Below are positions 55,165 through 64,000 of a stretch of 64,000 bases of DNA, in pieces. The stretch covers positions 23,003,001 through 23,067,000 of the forward strand of contig CM077011.1 of assembly GCA_039090855.1 (NCBI GenBank). The letters run 5' to 3'. The position numbers and the translations under genes were made by a program. Every line of letters starts with the position of its first letter. Positions within the stretch are counted from its first letter, which is position 1. The notes under the pieces were generated by a model that had not been told where the DNA came from, did no database searches, and saw nothing but the letters and a program-made list of their open reading frames with translations. The DNA comes from Macrothele yani (taxonomy: Eukaryota; Arthropoda; Arachnida; Araneae; Macrothelidae).

Positions 55165-56375
55165 CACTGAAGTGCCAGAAAAACTGGTACACCAGACTAA
55201 TACTTGGTAGGCCCCCCACGGGAGCGCAGCACTAAAGAAATACGACGTGGCATGGACTTCACTAGCTTCTGGAAATATGCTGTAGGCAATGCACAACATA
55301 CTTCCTGCAGAGCGTTCCACAATTTGGATGTATTCCGAGGTCTCGGATCCCCGTGTTCGATAACGCGTTGCATGGCATCCCAAATGTGTTCTATCACGTT
55401 CAGATCTGGGGACTTGGGTGTGATTGGCAACACCCCAAACTCAGATGAATGTTCCTCTAACCATAATGTGACGTCCCGACACTTGTGTGGAAGTTCAGTG
55501 TCCGTTGGAACAGGCCCAACCCATCAGTATGAATGCAGGACATAATCGGGTGTACCTCGTCAGAAAGGATGCGCACATAGAGTTGGACGGTCACAGACGT
55601 TTGTAGACGTACCTGGAATCCAAGTAAAGTCGCAGCTAAACATACCCTATGCCATTACGGACCCCACACCAGCCGGTACAGTTCCCTGTTGACAGGCCGG
55701 ATCTATGGCTTCATGGCGTTTGCGCCACACATGAATCCTTCTATCTGGCTGATACAGTTGGAAACGCAACTCGTCAGACCAGGCTACTTGTTTCCAGTCA
55801 TCAAGTGTCCAGTGGCGGTGTTGCCGTGCCGAAGCGAGCCGCATAGCTCTTTGTTGTGCACCCATCAAGGGGACTTGAGTTGTGCGTCGGCTCCCAAAGC
55901 CCATGTGGTGCAGGGTACGTTGCACAGTAAGGACGCTGATGCTTGTTGAGGCTCCAGCATTGAATTCCGATAATACCTGCGAGAGTGTTGCACGCCAATC
56001 GCGCGAAACGATTCTTCATAGCCGACGATGGTCACGTGCGCCCAATGTCTTTTTACTGCCACACTGGTATCGTAGGTTGGAGGTTTTGCCGGAATTCCTG
56101 TAGTCCCTTGCAATGGTCGTCCGTGAAAATCCGAATTTCGTTTCTACCTCCAAAATACTATGGCCCATCTCACGAGCGGAAACTATGACACCGAGTTGAA
56201 AATCGCCTAAATCGTTATTACTTGTCATTATCATGCCGAAAACAGCTCTGACAGCTGGCAAGGATGTCTATTTCTTTATATACGCACTGACGGACGCAAC
56301 TGAGTACAGGTATAGGGGACGTTGCGATGTATTTTGTATAAGCTCATATGTACCAGTTTTTCTGGCACTTCAGTG
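55165..56375 (-). mobile_element. Tc1 element, copy 2 of a pair
   Basis: 1,211 bp, ends CACTGAAGTGCCAGAAAAAC and reverse complement, TA on both sides. The uninterrupted second repeat unit at 56,538 shows the empty TA site. Confidence 0.95.
55197..56228 (-). pseudogene. Tc1 transposase, broken
   Basis: The start region (MTSNNDLGDFQLGVIVSAREM) lies near 56,228. The DNA-binding part is open to 56,016 and then shifts frame. A second stretch (55,925-55,647) holds MQRTLHHMGFGSRR and the first motif AWSDELRF. The second motif is lost in the damaged interval 55,450-55,640. The third, SPDLNVIEHIWDAM, is intact in the frame 55,433-55,197. It carries more lesions than the copy at 47,901. Confidence 0.9.
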
Positions 56376-56607
56376 TATGTGATTTCTATTTTAAACAACA
56401 ACCATATAACCTACGATACTGCGGATAGACTTTTTGAACGTCCTCTGTGTCTGTACATGTGTGTGTATGTTTTGTGAAGCGCGAGAATTTCAACACTTTC
56501 TCTAAGTAAGTGAGTAAATTATACGATTCCGTAATACATTTATATGATTTCTATATAACGTACGACCATATAACTTACGATACTGCTGATATAGTTTTGA
56601 ATGTCCT

Positions 56608-56625
56608 GTGTGTATGTGTGTGTGT

Positions 56626-56668
<43 letters not shown>

Positions 56669-56690
56669 CGTGCGTGTGTCTGTGTTTAGC
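56608..56690. repeat. (TG)n microsatellite
   Basis: About 80 bp of TG repeat with occasional TA and CG steps. Confidence 0.95.
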
Positions 56691-56707
56691 ATTTGACAGA
56701 GTAATTA

Positions 56708-57025
56708 TATACCGGAGAAACACAAATTTATGAAATTTTAAACGGAAAAGACGAAATAACAGAACAGTGGAGTAAAAATAACAACTCACCGAAGAAACAA
56801 ATGCAAAAATCGGAAATGAAGATTCGAATGAGAATGTCTGGGAATGGTTTGCTTGTGCGAAGACGAGAATTTTTTCCTATCCCGCATACATATGTTAGAG
56901 ATGTAACCAAAATGCTGGATGAAATAGAGGAGGTGTATATCGGAACCACATCTAAAATAAAAACATATGATCAGGTTCTGCAAAATCTTCAGGATACGAG
57001 ATTTTGCACTTCGTGGTGGCTCTAA
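56708..57025 (+). other. Unassigned open reading frame
   Basis: The frame is open from about 56,708 to the stop at 57,023-57,025, roughly 105 codons; the first ATG in it is at 56,801. The peptide is charged and contains GLLVRRREFFPIPHTYVRDV and MLDEIEEVYIGTTSK. It does not resemble the transposon proteins around it, and codon composition is less AT-driven than in chance frames nearby. It could be a host exon or a transposon piece I do not know. No splice or promoter signal is clear. Confidence 0.3.
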
Positions 57026-59660
57026 ATTATTATAGTTAATGAGCAGAGCATGTGCTCTCACTGAGCGTCATATTTTAAGTGCTATTGCGTAAAAATCAAT
57101 GGTGCATTAATTAAGAAAACAGAAGATTGTGGTTTTCTGTCTACCGAGAAGAGTGCGAACAGAACTGTTCTTTTAAGTAATCACTAGTTATGTATCTGTT
57201 ATTAGCATCACAAATCTTCGAATGTTTATATTTCAATGGCTTCCATGAATGCACCTGTATAAAACGGAAAGCTTTCTAATACGAAAATAGTTCGTCATTG
57301 GAATTCCGTCTAAGACAGATTTCACTGCATAAGCAACGTTTAAAAATATACTAAACGAAATGTGGAGAAGTAAGGTGACCTTCACCAGCTGTAACTAGCA
57401 ATATTTAAGGACGTGTATGCGTGAGGCTGTTTAATTCCTGGTATGCCAGTTTGATATGAGGATATCTTTAAAGTAGGCATTTCCTTTATATTTGTATTCA
57501 TTTCGGTACTTCGCATTAACATTCTGTTTTGCCTTTAACACGATGCATTCCAATCAAAACTGTTTCTTTTAACTCGATGTATTCTAATAAAACTTTCTTA
57601 ATTTTAGTACCATCTAGTTACGTGTTTGGACAACGTCATTTTGGTAAGCAAATATAAAGTTTATAATTTTTGCCTTCCAGATCACTATTTAAAGAAAGTT
57701 TTGGCAAAGTTTAAAACATCTGTATTAAGCACAATAGTAGCATTTAAAAAAAAACTATTTGGATCCATAATATAATCATTTCTTTTTATCAGGAAAAATA
57801 CGAATAGTTATTGGCATAAATTTCTTAAAATTTGATTTTCAAGAAGTATTCAGGAAAACTGCCTATGTACAAATTGTGTAGTTCGTTGTGTATCACAAAC
57901 ACAATTTAATTTTTTGTCCATTAGCTGTTAATCTTCGAGGAAACTCGACCACTCACTGCGGATGACCAGACTACCCTCCGCTTCATCACCCAGCTTCCGG
58001 TATTCGGTGCGGGGGCCTGTAGCTATAAGGGGATGATAGGTACCCCCCCCCCCTGGGTGTTTGAGAGGAAACAAAATTTTGCTAGGACGCGCCGTTTTCG
58101 TGATATTTGAGAAAATCAACCTAGATAGCTGATCTACTACTTTTCTTTATATGGAAGTTTTTTTCTTGGAATTTATTTTTTGACTATCGACAAAAACGCA
58201 TACCATAAAAAAATTGAGTATAGCGCCTATTTTAAGGAATCGGGGAAAAGTCAGTAGATCGTAGTGTAAATGAAAGGATAACGATTCTCTTTCTGTGGTT
58301 GCTCCGTCTTATTTTAGGGTTCTATTTCGTCAAACTGGCATGCACCCAAATAAGTATTACGAACAACGCAATTTAAATCTTCAGCTACCAAATATACACT
58401 CATATATTTATGAAATTCAAGCTTCTTTCAATTTACTTACATTGAGCTGTCCTCATTTGCCTATTAATTAACGGTCATTTTTGCATATTTACTGTAAGCT
58501 GTTTGGAGGATTACCAGAGAATTATTTTATCTTCTTAAATTTAATTCCCTTGACTGATGATTAGCGGTTAAACGCTTTATCCCAACCACGTCCTTTCCGC
58601 TCAACAGCTTGTTGTTACATATTAGGAAATTTATTCTAATTTCTATACACATTAATATTTTTTTCTCTGTGCCATTTCTTTAATTAGTCGCTTAACAGCA
58701 ATCCCAGAGCTTCAGCCTTTTAGAATATTAAATGAAGTGTTCGGAACTTTAGATAATGACCCATTTTCAAGGAAATAACCCCCTCTCAACGTTCGGTGAA
58801 AATTTGCATTAAAATATTCAGGAAATGTAAACCAAGTGTTCGCGCTAATCGAGTTTGTTTTATGTACCCTTAAATCAGTCGTAATTCATAAACTAGGAGA
58901 CTTGCAACTGGTGACTAAATGCTCATATTATTGCATTTTTTCTTTATCTTTATTCTGAAAGTTATTTGCGAAATTAATCTCAGTGATTAGGTAAATCTTG
59001 AGGAAGTAATTCCGTTAGATAAACCGAGAACACCTTGTGTGGTTTGAAAGTGCATAGAGAACACATCATTTCGGTAAATGTGAAGAAGCACGTAAATGCA
59101 TAGCGATTTGGAAGAGCACAGAAGATGTGCTGGCTGTTTTATTTATGCATAAAATTCGTGGAGATGGAAGACATGCATTTCGGAAAAGCATTTTCAATGA
59201 TTGCCTTAAGCACTTGAAAAAGAATTATTGCAGCAAATATTGACTGAAGTGATTTCACATTTGCGAGTGAGGCATTATAGGATATTTTAACCGAGAAACT
59301 TTTGCTTTTAAGGACATGTAGCTGTAAGAGGATTTGAAAGAAATGCACATGAACTAAAGAGAAGACGATTAGAAACACTTTTGAGGAGAATTACCAATTA
59401 ATTAAGAACAGAAAGTGGTGTAAAATTTTCAATGAAATGTGTATGTATTCATGAAAAGGAATTGAAATATGTTTGAGACAAACGATTAGAAAAGCCAGCT
59501 ATAAGAAGGTGTGAGAGAAATGACTGCATGTCTGTGAGAAAAGAGGACTGCGGGAAGAAATGATTATGTGTTTGTAGGAAAGGGGCTTATGAGGAGTCTT
59601 AACCGAATATCGTTTTTTTGTTTTGCTTTCTAAAGAACATAATCACATAAAGTTCTTATA
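57026..59660. other. No gene recognised
   Basis: About 2.6 kb of AT-rich sequence without transposon motifs. A C13 run lies at about 58,041-58,053. Open frames are all under 80 codons. Confidence 0.55.
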
Positions 59661-59662
59661 TA

Positions 59663-61081
59663 CAATGACGGGAAAAAAATCGTAACACCACGAAAAAATA
59701 GTTATAGAGGAATGAAATGGCGGCAATACATTTGTATAGGTAACATATGTAACCGATTAAGGTTTCAAGATCACAGCTTAATGTAAGAGCGAGAAGAGCC
59801 ATTTTAAATGTGAAATGCTGGTACATTATTAACCGGTGTAACCGCCATAATGTTGAATGCAAGCATGCAAACTTTCATGCATTGTGTCGTACATGTGCTG
59901 GATGTCAGTTTGTGGGATGGAGTTCCATGCCTGTTGCCCTTGGTCGGTCAATACACGGACGGTTAATGCTGGTTGGGGGTGACGCTGCAGTTGTAAAATG
60001 TTGTCCCATACGTGCTCGATTGAAGAAAGATCTGGTGATCTAGCAGGCCACGGTAACATGTCGACACTCTGTAGAGCATGTTGGGTTACAACAGCGGTAG
60101 GCGGGCGAGCGTTTTCCTGTTGGAAAACAACCACTGGAATGCTGTTCATGAATGACAGCACAACAGGTTGAATCACCAGACCGACGTACAACTGTGCCGT
60201 CAGGGTGCGTGGGATAACCACGAGAGAGCTCCTGATGTCATAAGAAATCGCTCCCCAGACCATAACTCCTGGTGTAGGTCCAGTGTGTCTCGGCCGCAGA
60301 CAGGTTGGTTGCAGGCGCTTACCTGGCCTCCTTCTAACCAACACACGGCCATCATTGGCACCCAGGCAAAACCGGATTTCATCAGAAAACACAACAGATC
60401 TCCACTCCGTCCTCCAATGAGCTCTAGCTTGACACCCCTGACGTCGCAAACGGCAGTGGTTTGGAGTAAGTGGTATGTACGCTACAGGGAGTCTGGCTCG
60501 GAGCTGTCCTTCAAGTAACCGATTTGTAACAGTTCGTTGTGTCACTGTGGTGGCAACTGCAGCTCGAATTGCTGCCGCAGACGCAGTACGATGTGCCACG
60601 GCCATACGCCGTTCACGGCGGTCTTCCCTCTCAGTAGTGCCACGTGGCCGGCCGGAACTCGGTCTTCTTGAGGCAGTACCTTCCCTTGACCACCGCTGCC
60701 AACAATCATGCACAGTGTCTACATTCCTGCCAAGTCGTTCTGCAATATTGCGGAAAGAAAATCCACCTTCTCGTAGCCCTATTACACGACCTCGTTAAAT
60801 CTACGTGAGCTGTTGATAATAGCTTCTACGTCTTCTTAAAGGCATTCTTGACTAACATCAACACACTACGTCGAATCTCAACGATAACTAACGCTCACGA
60901 ACGTTACAGCGCGTATGCAAACCTGCTTTGCCTGTTCCGTGGGGCGCTACTAGCGCCACACGTATGCGACGAGCTCGAAATTTGCATAGACGTTATCTTA
61001 CTGATGTACTCTCACCGCCTACCAACTGTCGTTTATCTAACACAACACCTTCTTGGTGCTGGGATTTTTTTTCCGTCAGTG
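59663..61081 (-). mobile_element. Tc1 element
   Basis: 1,419 bp. Ends CAATGACGGGAAAAAAATCG and, at the right read inward, CACTGACGGAAAAAAAATCC. TA on both sides (59,661-59,662 and 61,082-61,083). Confidence 0.92.
59829..60798 (-). pseudogene. Tc1 transposase, almost open, altered catalytic site
   Basis: The frame is open without a stop from about 60,798 to 59,829 (about 323 codons); the first ATG is at 60,713, but the upstream part encodes the expected helix-turn-helix (GRVIGLREGGFSFRNIAERL), and a TAA near 60,800 cuts off the original start. TTEREDRRERRMAV is the linker. FSDEIRF keeps the first Asp. The second motif reads FQQENARPP, Glu replacing Asp. SPDLSSIEHVWD keeps the third acid. The C-terminus (TMHESLHACI) is intact. 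Related to the copies at 34,570 and 10,150. Confidence 0.92.
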
Positions 61082-61083
61082 TA

Positions 61084-62034
61084 TGTGTCGGAAGAGAATT
61101 ATGAAGCATTTCGAACAAAAAGAATTTATATTTTTAAGATTGTGAAACTTTTTTAGGAAGTATTTACTGAAGGCAAAAAGTCAGTTCTATGGGGAGATGA
61201 ACCGCTTACAAAGTTTTGTCAAATAATGGAGCAACCCTCTGACACGTAACATGGTCATTTGGAAATTTCTAAATACACTGAGAGCATGACTTATTACATG
61301 CCTCGCACCCATCGCAAACTTACGTTATTCCGGCTCCAATAATGGGTACGACAGAAATCCCCGGTGGAGAATATAGGAATACTATACCTATATGCTGTAT
61401 ATCGTAACTACGACTGTGATGATAGTTAAGCACGACGACCTTGGGAGAGGCAGATTGTTATTAGAGGCAGATTGTCGGTGTTAGGAAACTGAGATGCTCC
61501 ACCCAATGACCGTAAAATATTTGGAATCACAGTGTCTACCAGTTGTATCACAGTTTCCTCACATCGACTTGAGACTGGCAAATGTTTGGCAGCCCATGCG
61601 GGCTTCATAATAATTCTTACGATTAGGGCTCGGGCTGTATGTGTTTGTATGTGTGTGTGAGGGAGTGTGTGAGTGGGTGAGAGGGAGAGAGAGAGCGATA
61701 GAAAGACAAAGAGAGAGAAAGAGAGAGAGAGAGTGGAGTGAGTGAGAGAATTTTATTTTTTTATGTTAATGTAATTGTGTATGTTTTAGCAGACGAGACT
61801 TTTCTTACAGTTCTTTGTTGATAAAGAAACTTCTTTGGCAACTGGGTCTGGGTGGGAAGTGGTGACTTCGGAGGACTATTTATTGCAGGATTGAGTTGAT
61901 AATGCCATGGGCTAAGCCAACGGTTCTCAACCCTTTATGCTTCGTGTAACCCCGCGAAAGTGTATGTAACTGGCTTATCCATTGTACACACACACACATA
62001 CTGTATATATATATATACTGTATATATAAAGATA
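61084..62034. repeat. Spacer with GT/GA simple repeat
   Basis: No gene is recognised. A GT-then-GA-rich tract occupies about 61,638-61,745, and short (CA)n and (AT)n runs lie at 61,986-62,028. Confidence 0.6.
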
Positions 62035-62927
62035 ATGGCTCTGTAGCAAGAAATAGAGGCGAAATTTTGGCAAGAGTAAAAGATTTCTACTCAAACCTAT
62101 ATGACAGGGATGATACATGTACTCCACACATTACGAAAGGTACCAGTACCAGAGTTCTTCCAGTACTCCCAGCAGAAGTTGCACATGAAATCAAGAACAC
62201 GAAACGGGGAAAAGCTCCAGGAAAATATGGAATAGCAGTAGACATCATACAAGAAGCAAGTGGAAAAATTGAAACAGTACTCGCCCAAGTTTTCACTCGA
62301 TGCTCTAATGAAGGGAAGATTCCTGAGCACTGGAGCAATGCTACAATGATCCTGCTACATACAAAAAGTGACATTGAGGATCTCAGGAACTACAGACCTA
62401 TCAGCCTCCTATCAGTGGTTTATGAAATCTTCGCTAAAGTTCTTTCACACCGCTTGAAGGTGACACTGGGCATGGCTCAACCGAGAGAACAAGCTGGATT
62501 CAGGCGCGGCTACAGCACTAGATCATATTCACGTACTGAGAAAACTAACTGAAAGAACGAGGGAATATGAATTTCCGTTATGCATGGCTTTTATCGATTA
62601 TGAAAAGGCCTTTGATTTGGTGAAATCATGGGCAATTACAATGGCTTCGAAATGCTGCGGTATTGAAGATGCATGCATTATTATTATTAATAACATCTAT
62701 GAAAATGCAAGTGCACAGATTCGCCTGTTTGAGAATACAGCACCCATAAAAATTAGAAAGGGAGTGAGAAAAGGTGACACTATATCTCCCAAACTCTTTA
62801 ATGTTACATTTGAAACTGTCTTCTAATCACTGAACTGAGAAAACAAAGGGATAATGATTAATGCAGATTATCTAACTCACCTTCGTTTTGCTGATGGCGT
62901 AGTCATTTTTGCAACTACCCCATCAGA

Positions 62928-63238
62928 TGGTGAAAATCCTCCAAATACATGGCGACAGTAAATACAAATAAATACATCGCTCTTTCCACGTTCCAGAAAC
63001 ACACAGCAACCGAAAAATTGTTTTTTCAGCCGCCGCTGTGGAAATGAACCACAGAACTCTCGATATCGAGCCGAACTCTCGATATTTTTACAGAACACTC
63101 GATATTTATTGTGTAAATGTAACGCACTCGGCTAGATATCGAGAGTTCTGTGGTTCATTTTCACGGCGGCAGCTGAAAAACAATATTTCGGTTGCTGTGT
63201 GTTTCTGGAACGTGGAAACAGCGATGTATCTATTTATT
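62928..63238 (-). mobile_element. Palindromic tRNA-like retroposon inside LINE
   Basis: Inverted arms of about 120 bp (AAATAAATACATCGCTCTTT ... and AACGTGGAAACAGCGATGTA ...) meet near TCTCGATATTTTTACAG. A unique tail of about 35 bp at the left (minus sense ending GGAGGATTTTCACCA) matches the tail of the 41,767 copy. A perfect 12-bp target duplication TACCCCATCAGA (62,916-62,927 and 63,239-63,250) flanks it in LINE coding sequence. Confidence 0.82.
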
Positions 63239-63805
63239 TACCCCATCAGAGCTGCAGAGTATGATCCAGGAACTTTCTGACAAGAGTAAAGAAGTGGGAT
63301 TAAAAATGAACTTTCAGAAAGCAAAAGTGATATACAATGCTTTTACAAGAAATGAAGATTAATCGATTGATAGGGAAAAGCTGGAGATAACCAATACCTA
63401 CAATTATCTTGGACAGCAGATATCAAGTGAGAGTCACATTGATGAAGAAATAAATCGGCGTATAAAACTTGCCTGGAGAGCTTTTGGAAGAAAGAGTAAA
63501 ATTTTCAAAAGCAATATATCATTATGTCTTAAAAGAAAAGTGTTTGATCAGCGCATCGTTCCATTGCTTACGTATGGTGCAGAAACGTGGACCTTAACTA
63601 AAAGAGACACACAAAGACTGCAGACAACTCAAAGCAGCATGGAGAGGTGCATGCTTTGTGTAACGAGGAGAGATGAGAAGAGGAACTCGTGGATCAGAAA
63701 AAAGACAAGAGTGGAAGACATCATGATCAGAGTAAAATCACTGAAATGGCAATGGGTTGGACATATTGCCAGAAGGACAGACCATCAATGGACAGCCGAA
63801 ATTTT

Positions 63806-63979
63806 AGACTGGATTCCAAGAGACAAGACAAGACCCAGAAGAAGACCCCATGGGGGACGGATGGAAGAAATTCGAAAGTATGACTGGATTCTAGACTGGA
63901 TTCCAAGAGACAGGACAAGACCCAGAAGAAGACCCCATGGGGTATGGATGGAAGAAATTCGAAAGTATGTGGGAGTAAC
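63806..63979 (+). repeat. In-frame 87-bp tandem duplication in LINE
   Basis: Two 87-bp units starting AGACTGGATTCCAAGAGACA encode 29 residues each (RTRPRRRPHG...MEEIRKY). They are nearly identical and the frame is kept. Confidence 0.9.
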
Positions 63980-64000
63980 ATGGAGAGACTGGCACAAGAC

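Larger units (their letters stand above)
55100..56620. repeat. Two-unit tandem repeat split by Tc1
   Basis: GAGAATTTCAACACTTTCT, GTAAGTAA and ACGATTCCGTAATA occur at 55,115-55,164 and again at 56,484-56,543. ATGATTTCTAT, ACCATATAAC.TACGATACTG also occurs twice after 56,378 and 56,545. Removing the Tc1 leaves a direct repeat of about 165 bp. Confidence 0.8.
62035..64000 (+). mobile_element. RTE-like LINE, 5'-truncated and broken
   Basis: The second half of a non-LTR retrotransposon polyprotein. It begins shortly before the RT fingers and runs past the window end. A palindromic retroposon interrupts it at 62,928. I place it near the RTE group by its C-terminal WVGH motif, which is inference. 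Confidence 0.8.
62067..64000 (+). pseudogene. LINE reverse transcriptase, broken
   Basis: RT blocks in order: KRGKAPGKYGIAVDII (62,202), IPEHWSNATMILLHTK and DLRNYRPISLLSVVYEIFAKVL (62,380-62,450), PREQAGFRRGYST (62,480), frameshift, then CMAFIDYEKAFD (62,582), IRKGVRKGDTISPKLFN (62,750) and LRFADGVVIFA (62,881), where the catalytic FADD reads FADG. Beyond the insert: GLKMNFQKAKV (63,300), NYLGQQIS (63,400), AWRAFGRKS, LLTYGAETWTL (63,565) and KWQWVGHIARRTDHQW (63,745). Stops lie near 62,824 and 63,361. The last part has an in-frame 87-bp duplication. Confidence 0.92.

Noticed and set aside
61426..61608. 60-codon minus-strand frame (MKPAWAAKHLPVSS)
   Set aside because: Short, no motif, no neighbouring signal; consistent with chance.
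63038..63280. 80-codon frame with two similar halves
   Set aside because: It lies wholly within the palindromic retroposon; the internal similarity reflects repeats of CTCGATAT words.

Overview
The window looks like a repeat-dense stretch of an animal genome. It is AT-rich, contains no recognisable host gene, and is packed with eukaryotic transposable elements: Tc1/mariner, hAT, Helitron, Copia LTR, Penelope-like, RTE-like LINE and tRNA-derived SINEs. This combination fits an arthropod, possibly a chelicerate, but that placement is inference and no marker gene confirms it. Almost every coding stretch is a broken transposase, helicase or reverse transcriptase.

Layout. 0.4-6.0 kb: a mariner, a Tc1 and a DUF4817-type mariner relative. 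6.8-8.2 kb: an ~80-bp minisatellite interrupted by a 510-bp element that has exact 180-bp direct terminal repeats, a primer-binding-site-like and a polypurine-like sequence, and a tRNA-like sequence inside each terminal repeat. 8.7-15.8 kb: SINEs, a Tc1 fragment, a foldback element made of inverted subrepeat arrays, and a mariner carrying nested SINEs. 16.0-16.7 kb: a small hAT-type element with a perfect 8-bp target duplication. 18.3-20.5 kb: a minus-strand Penelope-like element whose GIY-YIG nuclease is split by a Tc1 insertion. 20.8-23.8 kb: a non-autonomous Helitron holding about 17 copies of a 122-bp satellite. 24.9-30.5 kb: a degraded Copia element with paired LTRs, inserted into a BED-zinc-finger reading frame.

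32.1-37.0 kb: a run of Tc1 elements. 37.0-37.5 kb: a GA-rich simple repeat. 39.0-41.2 kb: a Tc1 whose own catalytic-core coding sequence has expanded into a ~1-kb minisatellite. 41.5-43.0 kb: a second Helitron copy with a helicase remnant, a palindromic retroposon and a SINE. 44.5-51.8 kb: an interrupted LINE, more Tc1 copies, a palindromic tRNA-like cluster and a mariner. 51.9-55.0 kb: a hAT remnant, a SINE and a second BED-type copy. 55.2-61.1 kb: two Tc1 elements around 3 kb without recognisable genes. 62.0-64.0 kb: an RTE-like LINE interrupted by a second palindromic retroposon and running off the window end.

The elements do not form a pathway; they form a record of nested insertion. Order of events can be read in several places: SINE into Tc1 and mariner, Tc1 into Penelope and LINE, Copia into a BED transposon, retroposon into LINE and Helitron. 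The most unusual items are the tRNA-bearing mini-LTR element (7.5-8.0 kb), the self-derived minisatellite in a transposase (39.3-40.3 kb) and the palindromic retroposon family with 12-bp target duplications (41.8, 62.9 and a relative at 50.8 kb).
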